Positions 1 through 4,791 of a DNA stretch of 6,041 nucleotides are shown piece by piece. Under the pieces are notes generated by a model that did not search any database, was not told the origin of the DNA, and saw only the letters and a program-made list of their open reading frames with translations. A program made the position numbers and the translations under genes. Origin of the DNA: ATZT02 sp046048135 (GTDB lineage: Bacteria; Actinomycetota; Actinomycetes; S36-B12; UBA5976); NCBI GenBank assembly GCA_046048135.1, contig JBJOGR010000020.1, forward strand, positions 1-6,041. Reading direction: 5' to 3'. Numbering within the stretch: the first letter of the stretch is position 1; the number at the start of each line of letters is the position of its first letter.

Positions 1-59
1 TGCTTTTCTAAAAACTCATAATATTCATCTTTTGTTATTTCTCTGATTAGTAATGACAA
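1..59 (-). CDS. FemX/FemAB-like peptidoglycan bridge aminoacyltransferase, N-terminal fragment
   Basis: Only the first 19 codons are in the window, reading MSLLIREITKDEYYEFLEK from a TTG start at 59-57; the rest lies beyond the left edge. An in-frame stop at 80-78 and the absence of any ATG in the open frame make TTG the only convincing start. It begins one base after the stop codon of the upstream nfo gene, so the two probably share a transcript and translation may be coupled; no clear Shine-Dalgarno is visible. The N-terminus resembles my recollection of actinobacterial FemX proteins (M-S-L-x-x-R-x-I-[ST]), which add the first residue of the peptidoglycan cross-bridge to lipid II using aminoacyl-tRNA. 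A femX-type gene near rpsF is, from memory, also found in other actinobacteria. The fragment is too short for certainty; it could be another small N-terminal domain. Confidence 0.45.
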   Translation of the reverse strand, partial: MSLLIREITKDEYYEFLEK

Positions 60-60
60 G

Positions 61-849
61 TTAGGAAACCATTTTCTTTAAATATTTAATATCGTTTTCT
101 ATACCTTCATCACTTGTTTCAATAATGACATTACATTTGGCATCTTTTACAACTTTAGCAATTAAATCTTTAGGTAAAATTGATTCATCAAAATTTGCAT
201 GTCTATCTCTACTTGAATTAAATTCATCTCGAGAGCCATTGGCATGAATTAAATCAATTCTTTTTGTTATTTTCTTTATATCTTTAACGACAGTTTCTAA
301 TTTAATTCCAGCAGCCCAGGCATGACAGGTATCCAAACAAAAACCAATTTCGGTATGTCCAACAAATTCCCATAAGTTTGTAATGTTTTCTAAAGTTCTT
401 GCCATGGCATGACTTCCACCCGCTGTATTTTCAATTAAGACTGGAACATGCATTTCTGTTTGCTCTGCTGCTTTTCTCCAGTTATCAAAACCTTTTTTAG
501 GATCATCATCTTTAGTGACATGACCTGCATGAACAATTACTCCTTGGGCATTTAATTCTTTAGCTAAATCAACTGTTTGTTGTAATAATTTTCTACTTGG
601 AATTCGGATTCGATTATTAGTACTTGCCACATTAATTACATAAGCTGCGTGAATATAAACAGTTAATTTTTTTTCCTTTATTAAACTTGCTAATTCTTTT
701 GTTCCACCTGCAAAATCAACTTCAGGTTTTTTCCAACCTTGAGGATCTCCTGCTTGAATCTGAAAAGATTTAACCCCTAAATCTTGGGCATGAGAAATAG
801 GATCTGGATCAAGTCCAAAAGCAACACCGATTAATTGGCTCATTTGCAT
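61..849 (-). CDS. nfo: Endonuclease IV (AP endonuclease, Nfo/End family)
   Basis: 262-residue AP endonuclease 2-type TIM barrel. The family cuts the phosphodiester bond 5' of abasic sites in base-excision repair and removes 3'-blocking groups, using a three-zinc centre. All nine expected metal ligands can be placed: His67 (YIHAAYVINVAS), His107 (VIVHAGH), Glu140 (LIENTAGG), Asp173 and His176 (CLDTCHAWAAG), His202 (LIHANGS), Asp215 and His217 (RDRHANF) and Glu244 (IIETS). Length is slightly below E. coli Nfo (285) and close to actinobacterial End proteins as I recall them. The first strand reads LIGVAFGLDPDP instead of the usual IG-[AS]-HV, so a conserved but non-ligand His is missing. An in-frame TAG directly precedes ATG 849-847; Met3 is the alternative start. 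A TGAGGT lies about 12 bases upstream of the start, a long spacing for a ribosome binding site. Divergent from rpsF, and probably cotranscribed with the FemX-like gene. Confidence 0.95.
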   Translation of the reverse strand: MQMSQLIGVAFGLDPDPISHAQDLGVKSFQIQAGDPQGWKKPEVDFAGGTKELASLIKEKKLTVYIHAAYVINVASTNNRIRIPSRKLLQQTVDLAKELNAQGVIVHAGHVTKDDDPKKGFDNWRKAAEQTEMHVPVLIENTAGGSHAMARTLENITNLWEFVGHTEIGFCLDTCHAWAAGIKLETVVKDIKKITKRIDLIHANGSRDEFNSSRDRHANFDESILPKDLIAKVVKDAKCNVIIETSDEGIENDIKYLKKMVS

Positions 850-855
850 CTAAGG

Positions 856-889
856 CTAATGACCTCAAAACCACTGACCTAATACCTCA
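856..889. repeat. Two imperfect direct repeats CTAAT(G)ACCTCA upstream of nfo
   Basis: CTAATGACCTCA (856-867) recurs as CTAATACCTCA (879-889), about 23 bp start to start, roughly two helical turns. On the nfo strand both read TGAGGT(C)ATTAG, and the copy nearer the gene supplies the only SD-like TGAGGT. They could be operator half-sites for the nfo promoter, or chance. No function is known to me. Confidence 0.35.
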
Positions 890-910
890 CGGGTAATCTT
901 TAAACCTGTC

Positions 911-939
911 ACAAAATCTTTTAAAAAAAGAGGTTTTGT
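911..939. other. AT-rich hairpin in the nfo/rpsF divergent spacer
   Basis: ACAAAATCTTTT (911-922) can pair with AAAAGA (926-931) and TTTTGT (934-939), leaving a GG bulge and a three-base loop. A short T-run (943-947) follows on the plus strand, which is terminator-like, but the stem has almost no GC and no upstream plus-strand gene needs terminating. The same stretch holds a weak rpsF promoter candidate: TTTAAA (899-904), 17 bp, TAAAAA (922-927). Start of transcription near 934 would place the leader RNA motif at the very 5' end of the message. Confidence 0.3.
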
Positions 940-949
940 AACTTTTTAG

Positions 950-995
950 CCTCCTGTCGAAGCAAAGGGCTTTGACCGAATGAGACCAGAGGGGG
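950..995 (+). promoter_or_regulatory. Candidate S6:S18-binding leader RNA of the rpsF operon, including the rpsF ribosome binding site
   Basis: A seven-pair hairpin forms from TCGAAGC (957-963) and GCTTTGA (969-975), with one G-U pair and loop AAAGG. It is followed directly by CCG (976-978) in a single-stranded bulge (976-986). An outer stem pairs CCTCCTG (950-956) with the CAGAGGGGG tract (987-995), allowing one bulged base. This is the published S6:S18 complex-binding motif: a CCG in a bulge between a stem and a hairpin, mimicking the 16S rRNA site. The 3' arm of the outer stem is the purine-rich Shine-Dalgarno for rpsF (ATG at 1008), so binding of the S6:S18 complex would be expected to block translation of the operon. 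The fold was done by hand. Confidence 0.72.
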
Positions 996-1007
996 AAGGC
1001 AAAAGTT

Positions 1008-1307
1008 ATGCGCAATTATGAAGTCATGGTCATTCTTGACCCTGATCTAGAAGAAAAAACCGTTTCTCCAAGTTTGGAAACTTTTCTTAATGTTGTTCGC
1101 CAAGATGGCGGCAAAGTAGACAAGGTTGATATTTGGGGACGTCGCCGTTTGGCATATGAAATCAATAAGAAACACGAAGGCATTTATGCAGTGTTATCCA
1201 TAACCTCATCTGCATTTGCTGTTTCTGAACTTGATCGTCAATTAAATTTGAATGAATCAGTGATGCGTACCAAAGTAATGCGTCCTGTTGCAAGATCGGC
1301 TAAGTAA
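1008..1307 (+). CDS. rpsF: 30S ribosomal protein bS6
   Basis: 99-residue S6, full length for the family. It is a ferredoxin-like alpha/beta protein of the 30S platform that binds S18 and then the central domain of 16S rRNA. Diagnostic segments are the opening RNYEVMVILDPDLEE (2-16), the conserved WGRRRLAYEI (43-52) with the following KKHEGIY, and the final RTKVMRPVA. The start is supported by a strong AGAGGGGGA tract ending about a dozen bases upstream. It is the first gene of the rpsF-ssb-rpsR-rplI operon, and its leader carries a candidate autoregulatory S6:S18 site. Its TAA stop abuts the ssb ATG with no gap (TAAATG). No C-terminal glutamate-rich extension of the E. coli kind is present. 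Confidence 0.97.
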   Translation: MRNYEVMVILDPDLEEKTVSPSLETFLNVVRQDGGKVDKVDIWGRRRLAYEINKKHEGIYAVLSITSSAFAVSELDRQLNLNESVMRTKVMRPVARSAK

Positions 1308-1793
1308 ATGGCACAAGGCGATATCAACGTCACCATTGTTGGAAATCTAGTAAGAGATCCAGAATTACGTTTTACTAAAAACGGTCAAGCTGTGGCATCT
1401 TTTACAGTTGTTTCATCTTCTCGTTACATGGATAGAACTACTAATGAATGGAAAGATTCAGATCCTGTTTATATGAATTGCAACGTTTGGCGTGAACACG
1501 CAGAAAACGTAACTAATTCATTAACTAAAGGAACCAGAGTTTTGGTAACTGGAAAACTAAAGCAACGTTCATACACAACTAAAGAAGGACAAGAAAGACA
1601 AGTTGTGGAATTAGAAGTTGAAGACGTAGGGCCAGCGTTACGTTATGCAACTGCCAAAGTTTCCAAAGTAAGTCGTGAAGGTGCAAGTGCTGGAAATAAT
1701 TCAGCAGCAACTTCTTCACAACCTGCTACTAATGAAGATCCATGGGCCACACCAGATTCTGGTTGGGGCACAAATGACGAAGCACCATTTTAA
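1308..1793 (+). CDS. ssb: Single-stranded DNA-binding protein
   Basis: 161-residue SSB, which coats ssDNA as a tetramer in replication, recombination and repair. The N-terminal OB fold (about 4-113) shows NVTIVGNLVRDPELRFT (7-23), ASFTVVSS (30-37), the conserved VYMNCNVWREHAENV (54-68) and TRVLVTGKLKQRSY (76-89). A flexible low-complexity tail rich in Ser, Ala, Asn, Gly and Pro follows (about 114-155) and ends in the acidic tip NDEAPF, the docking peptide for partner proteins; DEAPF replaces the more usual DDIPF/DDEPPF. The start codon directly follows the rpsF stop and has no recognisable Shine-Dalgarno, so translation probably depends on coupling to rpsF. Placement between rpsF and rpsR is the usual bacterial arrangement. 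Confidence 0.97.
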   Translation: MAQGDINVTIVGNLVRDPELRFTKNGQAVASFTVVSSSRYMDRTTNEWKDSDPVYMNCNVWREHAENVTNSLTKGTRVLVTGKLKQRSYTTKEGQERQVVELEVEDVGPALRYATAKVSKVSREGASAGNNSAATSSQPATNEDPWATPDSGWGTNDEAPF

Positions 1794-1817
1794 GAAATAA
1801 AGATTAGGAAAAAATAA

Positions 1818-2093
1818 ATGCCAAGAAAACAGGTTAAACAATCTAAAACTGGAAAGAGTTCACCAAAGAACTTAAAACCAATCAAAATGAAAGCTTGTCC
1901 TTTCTGCAAAAAGGAAGTTGCATATATTGATTACAAAGATTTAAATTTACTTCGTAAATTTATTTCAGATCGCGGTAAAATTAGAGCAAGACGTGTTACA
2001 GGTAACTGCACCCGTCATCAAAGAGATGTGGCGATTGCAGTTAAAAATGCTCGCGAAATGGCCCTTCTTCCTTACACCTCAACTACTAGATAG
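1818..2093 (+). CDS. rpsR: 30S ribosomal protein bS18, zinc-ribbon (C+) form
   Basis: 91-residue S18, the 30S platform protein that heterodimerises with S6. The conserved core runs from IDYKDLNLLRKFISDRGKI (37-55) through RARRVTGNCTRHQRDVA (56-72) to the arginine-ended tail. Cys27 and Cys30 (CPFC) with Cys64 and His67 (CTRH) form a putative zinc site, making this the C+ paralogue type. In mycobacteria C+ S18 is replaced by a cysteine-free copy under zinc starvation; no second copy is visible here. The basic, lysine-rich N-terminus (about 1-25) is somewhat extended. AGGA at 1806-1809, eight bases before ATG 1818, fixes the start. It lies 24 bp after ssb and 11 bp before rplI. Confidence 0.96.
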   Translation: MPRKQVKQSKTGKSSPKNLKPIKMKACPFCKKEVAYIDYKDLNLLRKFISDRGKIRARRVTGNCTRHQRDVAIAVKNAREMALLPYTSTTR

Positions 2094-2104
2094 GAATTAA
2101 TTAA

Positions 2105-2551
2105 ATGAAACTTATTCTTACTCAAGTTGTAGATGGATTAGGAAATCCAGGAGACATCGTTACCGTTAAAGACGGTTTTGGTAGAAACTATTTAATTGCC
2201 AGAAGATTAGGTGTTGCTTGGACTAAAGGTGGTCAAAAACAAGTTGATCAAATTAAAAGAGCAAGATCTGCTCGTGCAGTTAGAGATTTGGATCATGCTA
2301 AAGAAATTGCAAATGCTTTAAATAATTTAAACGTTGTTGTTAAAGCCCAAGTTGGGGAAACCAATAGATTATTTGGTTCAGTAACAACTTCAGACATTGT
2401 TAAAGCTGTGCAAGAAGCGGGTGGTCCAAAATTGGATCGTCGTAGCCTTAATTTGAAACATCCAATTAAAATTGCTGGAAAACATAAAATTCCAGTTAAA
2501 TTACATCAAAGTGTTTCAACTGCTATAACAATTAATATTGTTAATAGATAA
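2105..2551 (+). CDS. rplI: 50S ribosomal protein bL9
   Basis: 148-residue L9, normal length for the family. The N-terminal RNA-binding domain carries the signature GLGNPGDIVTVKDGFGRNYL (11-30) followed by IARRLGVAW. A long connecting helix spans about 41-76, and the C-terminal domain has GETNRLFGSVTTSDIV (84-99) and IKIAGKHKIPVKLH (121-134). L9 binds 23S rRNA domain V near the L1 stalk and helps maintain reading frame. The Shine-Dalgarno AGGA (2092-2095) overlaps the rpsR stop codon (TAG 2091-2093) and sits nine bases before the ATG, so rpsR and rplI are tightly linked. It is the last gene of the operon, with the terminator hairpin starting 10 bp after the stop. Confidence 0.97.
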   Translation: MKLILTQVVDGLGNPGDIVTVKDGFGRNYLIARRLGVAWTKGGQKQVDQIKRARSARAVRDLDHAKEIANALNNLNVVVKAQVGETNRLFGSVTTSDIVKAVQEAGGPKLDRRSLNLKHPIKIAGKHKIPVKLHQSVSTAITINIVNR

Positions 2552-2560
2552 TTAGTAACT

Positions 2561-2592
2561 AAAAAAGGCCCAGCTATTGCTGGGCCTTTTTT
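2561..2592. terminator. Bidirectional intrinsic terminator between rplI and the convergent phosphatase gene
   Basis: A perfect 14-bp inverted repeat: AAAAAAGGCCCAGC (2561-2574) and GCTGGGCCTTTTTT (2579-2592), with loop TATT. It gives a GC-rich stem followed by a six-base U tract in both directions. On the plus strand it ends the rpsF-ssb-rpsR-rplI transcript. On the minus strand it ends the phosphatase transcript, whose stop codon (2576-2574) spans the loop and the stem edge and whose last codons form the other arm. Confidence 0.95.
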
Positions 2593-3056
2593 AATTCTTC
2601 AACTAAACCACTTGAAGCTTTTTCTAACATGTCTAAAACTTCATAAAATGCATCAATTGGTTCATAATATGGATCTGGAACAACTAAATCTTCTAGATTA
2701 TTTTTATCAAATTCTCTAAAGTATTTGATTTTTGATTTATGTTCAATCGGTGCAATACTTTCAAGATCTTTTTTATTTTGGTGATCCATTACTAAAATTA
2801 AGTCTTTTTCTATAAACCAGTTTTTCTTAAATTGTTTGGCCACATGTTTTATTTCATAACCTTTTTCAGTTAACACTTTTATACTTTTTGCATTCGCATT
2901 TTCACCTTCATGCCAGTTACCAGTACCAGCAGAATTTACTTCTATTTCAAGTCCTGATTCATTTAACTTTTGTTGTAAAACAACTTCACCTATGGGAGAT
3001 CTACAAATATTTCCTGCACAAACCACAGTTATTGATTTAATATTTTTTAAATTCAT
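2574..3056 (-). CDS. Low-molecular-weight protein tyrosine phosphatase
   Basis: 160-residue LMW-PTP (arsenate-reductase-like fold). The catalytic P-loop CAGNICRS occupies 13-20 (C-x5-R): Cys13 is the nucleophile and Arg19 binds phosphate. The general acid is Asp128 in VPDPYYE. The family motif NSAGTGNWHEGE (41-52) follows the first helix as usual. In actinobacteria such enzymes (mycobacterial PtpA, for example) dephosphorylate tyrosyl residues of regulators or polysaccharide-export kinases; the substrate here is unknown. The protein is cytosolic, with no signal peptide or membrane segment. No strong Shine-Dalgarno precedes the ATG, so initiation may be weak or near-leaderless. The C-terminal codons (EELKKAQQ, stop) lie inside the shared terminator hairpin. 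It is convergent with rplI and divergent from dnaB. Confidence 0.95.
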   Translation of the reverse strand: MNLKNIKSITVVCAGNICRSPIGEVVLQQKLNESGLEIEVNSAGTGNWHEGENANAKSIKVLTEKGYEIKHVAKQFKKNWFIEKDLILVMDHQNKKDLESIAPIEHKSKIKYFREFDKNNLEDLVVPDPYYEPIDAFYEVLDMLEKASSGLVEELKKAQQ

Positions 3057-3091
3057 TTATAGAAGTTTCTCATGTTTTCATTGTGATTTAT

Positions 3092-3128
3092 GTTGTTGGG
3101 TGAACAAAATATATTTTTTACCCACAAC
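3092..3128. repeat. Interrupted inverted repeat around an AT palindrome
   Basis: GTTGTTGGGT (3092-3101) is matched by ACCCACAAC (3120-3128), allowing one bulged T. Between the arms lies AAAATATATTTT (3106-3117), itself a perfect palindrome. The right arm includes the DnaA-box-like TTACCCACA (3118-3126). It lies about 36-72 bp upstream of the phosphatase start and could be an operator or an unwinding-prone element; the role is not known. Confidence 0.5.
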
Positions 3129-3267
3129 TACTTTTCTATATTTGTGCAGGTCAAAGGCGATTTGTAGTTCAAAATAATTTTGTTCTCCCCACTCTTTCCA
3201 CAGGAAGGCAAAAGTTCACCCACACAAAAAATCACTTTTCCCCGTTTTTTCCACAAGTTCATCCACA
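3118..3267 (+). promoter_or_regulatory. Cluster of DnaA-box-like sequences upstream of dnaB
   Basis: Five same-strand nonamers end in CCACA. TTACCCACA (3118-3126) is one mismatch from TTWTNCACA; CTTTCCACA (3194-3202) is one mismatch; TCACCCACA (3216-3224) is two; TTTTCCACA (3247-3255) is a full match; TCATCCACA (3259-3267) is one mismatch. The last two are phased 12 bp apart. Two more CCACA cores occur on the minus strand at 3308-3312 and 3362-3366 but match poorly outside the core. The count is far above chance for AT-rich DNA. Binding by DnaA is inferred. Confidence 0.55.
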
Positions 3268-3281
3268 AGGGTTTTTGTGCG

Positions 3282-3301
3282 CTAGGCCCAATTGGGCCTA
3301 G
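3282..3301. repeat. 20-bp perfect palindrome upstream of dnaB
   Basis: CTAGGCCCAA followed without a break by its exact complement TTGGGCCTAG. It is the most GC-rich patch of the spacer and sits 105 bp upstream of the dnaB start. As RNA it would form an 8-bp stem with an AATT loop, but no U tract follows in either direction, so it is not a standard terminator. It most resembles a binding site for a dimeric DNA-binding protein. It is not the ParB parS consensus. Confidence 0.75.
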
Positions 3302-3306
3302 GTTGT

Positions 3307-3335
3307 TTGTGGGGGATTTAGTTCATAATTAAAAA
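3307..3335 (+). promoter_or_regulatory. Weak candidate dnaB promoter
   Basis: TTGTGG (3307-3312), a 17-bp spacer, then TAAAAA (3330-3335); an alternative -10 is CATAAT (3324-3329). Both are poor matches to TTGACA/TATAAT. If used, the promoter would lie just downstream of the perfect palindrome and of the DnaA-box-like cluster, and would leave a leader of about 65 bases before the AAGGAG and ATG 3407. Confidence 0.22.
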
Positions 3336-3406
3336 TGTCAGAGGTTGCTGGCACATTTATTTGTGGTGACTAATGCCCAAAAACTATTTATCGAAGAAGG
3401 AGCGAA

Positions 3407-4786
3407 ATGAGCGTATCTGAATTACCTCTTCCTCCCCAAGATCCAACTAGAACTCCTCCGCAAGATGTAGCTGCAGAACAAAGCGTTTTAGGTGCAATGT
3501 TGTTGTCTAAAGATGCAATTGCAGATGTAGTCGAACAAGTTAGAGAACATGATTTTTACAGACCAAATCATCAAACAATTTTTTCAACAGTAATTGATTT
3601 ATATTCTCGGGGCGAACCTGCAGATGCAGTAACTGTTGCTGCTGAATTAACTAGAAGTGGTGAGTTAGCAAAAATTGGTGGAGCAGCATATTTGCACACA
3701 TTAGTTGCATCTGTTCCAACTGCAGCAAATGCTGGTTATTACGCGCGAATTGTAAAAGAAAAAGCAATCTTAAGAAGACTTGTTGAAGCAGGCACTCGAA
3801 TTGTGCAAATGAGTTATGACGAAACTGGTGAAGTAGATAATTTAGTAGATCGTGCTCAAGCAGAAATTTATGATGTTACAGATAGAAGAACTGCAGATGA
3901 TTATCAAAAATTAGATAAATTAATGAATGATGCGTTAGAAGAAATGAATGCCATTGCACAACACGGAGATAAACTTGTTGGTATTCCAACTGGATTTAAT
4001 GACCTTGATAAATTATTAAATGGTTTACAACCTGGACAATTAATTATGTTGGCAGCTCGTCCTGGTATGGGTAAATCAACTTTAGGTTTAGATTTTGCAA
4101 GAGCAGCATCAATTAAAAATAATGCAACTGCAGCTGTGTTTTCTTTAGAAATGGGTAGAAACGAAATTGTCATGCGTTTACTTTCAGCAGAATCTGGAAT
4201 TGGTTTAACTGCCATGAGAAGCGGCAAGATGAATGAAAATGATTGGCAAAAACTTGCTAGAAAAATGAGCGGAGTTTCAAATGCTCCTCTTTTTATTGAT
4301 GATTCACCAAATTTAACTATTACTGAAATTAGAGCTAAATGTAGAAGATTAAAACAAAGACATGATTTGAAATTAATAATTGTGGACTATTTACAGTTGA
4401 TGACTAGCGGAAGACGTGTTGAATCTAGACAGCAAGAAGTTTCAGAATTTTCTAGATCATTAAAACTATTAGCAAAAGAATTAGATGTTCCAGTAGTTGC
4501 AATTTCTCAGTTAAATAGAGGTCCAGAACAAAGAACAGATAAAAGACCTATGTTGGCAGATTTACGTGAATCAGGATCTTTGGAACAAGATTCAGATGTG
4601 GTGATTTTGATTCATAGAGATGATCATTACAACCGTGAATCTGAAAGACAAGGCGAAGCAGATTTAATAGTGGCAAAACACAGAAACGGCCCAACTGGAG
4701 TTATTGAAGTTAGCTTCCAAGGACATTATTCTCGTTTTGCTGAGATGCCTAATAATTTGAACAATCTTGCACCTAATGTAAATTAA
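3407..4786 (+). CDS. dnaB: Replicative DNA helicase DnaB
   Basis: 459-residue hexameric 5'-3' helicase that unwinds DNA at the replication fork and recruits primase. The N-terminal domain (about 17-120) starts PPQDVAAEQSVLGAML and contains HDFYRPNHQTIF (48-59); the linker spans about 155-190. The RecA-like motor domain carries Walker A ARPGMGKST (217-225, Lys223), FSLEM (245-249), Walker B LIIVDYLQLM (323-332, Asp327), the sensor-like ISQLNRG (366-372), DLRESGSLEQDSDVV (385-399) and AKHRNGPTG (423-431). The Walker A and LRESGSLEQDSD sites where mycobacterial DnaB proteins often carry inteins are uninterrupted. Shine-Dalgarno AAGGAG (3397-3402) lies four bases before ATG. The 350-bp upstream region has DnaA-box-like motifs. 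The stop is only 5 bp from the next gene, suggesting cotranscription. Confidence 0.98.
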   Translation: MSVSELPLPPQDPTRTPPQDVAAEQSVLGAMLLSKDAIADVVEQVREHDFYRPNHQTIFSTVIDLYSRGEPADAVTVAAELTRSGELAKIGGAAYLHTLVASVPTAANAGYYARIVKEKAILRRLVEAGTRIVQMSYDETGEVDNLVDRAQAEIYDVTDRRTADDYQKLDKLMNDALEEMNAIAQHGDKLVGIPTGFNDLDKLLNGLQPGQLIMLAARPGMGKSTLGLDFARAASIKNNATAAVFSLEMGRNEIVMRLLSAESGIGLTAMRSGKMNENDWQKLARKMSGVSNAPLFIDDSPNLTITEIRAKCRRLKQRHDLKLIIVDYLQLMTSGRRVESRQQEVSEFSRSLKLLAKELDVPVVAISQLNRGPEQRTDKRPMLADLRESGSLEQDSDVVILIHRDDHYNRESERQGEADLIVAKHRNGPTGVIEVSFQGHYSRFAEMPNNLNNLAPNVN

Positions 4787-4791
4787 CTAGC

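Larger units (their letters stand above)
3057..3406. other. 350-bp phosphatase/dnaB divergent intergenic region with replication-type motifs
   Basis: No credible gene is present on either strand; the one open frame entering it (from 2992, plus) is antisense to the phosphatase. The region holds DnaA-box-like sequences (seven CCACA cores counting both strands), AT-rich palindromic stretches (AAAATATATTTT at 3106-3117, CAAAATAATTTTG at 3170-3182), an inverted GAACAAAAT/ATTTTGTTC pair (3102-3110 and 3177-3185), a 20-bp perfect palindrome (3282-3301) and the dnaB ribosome binding site AAGGAG (3397-3402). It is by far the longest non-coding stretch in an otherwise tightly packed window. Confidence 0.8.

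Noticed and set aside
850..948. tRNA or small protein gene in the nfo/rpsF spacer
   Set aside because: No cloverleaf arms or T-loop motif could be found, and no open frame with a ribosome binding site exists there.
2992..3177. 61-codon plus-strand open frame starting inside the phosphatase gene
   Set aside because: It is antisense to the phosphatase start and P-loop, has no ribosome binding site, has a Cys/Phe/Leu-rich composition typical of shadow frames, and runs into the repeat-rich spacer.
3282..3301. Palindrome read as an intrinsic terminator or ParB parS site
   Set aside because: No U tract follows on either strand, and the sequence does not match the TGTTTCACGTGAAACA parS consensus.
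3904..4227. 107-codon minus-strand open frame within dnaB
   Set aside because: It lies entirely antisense to the helicase motor domain, including Walker A. The DnaB frame is intact and conserved, so this is a shadow.
4060..4600. Possible DnaB intein, common in some actinobacteria
   Set aside because: The frame passes from Walker A through DYLQLM and LRESGSLEQDSD with normal spacing, so no intein is inserted.
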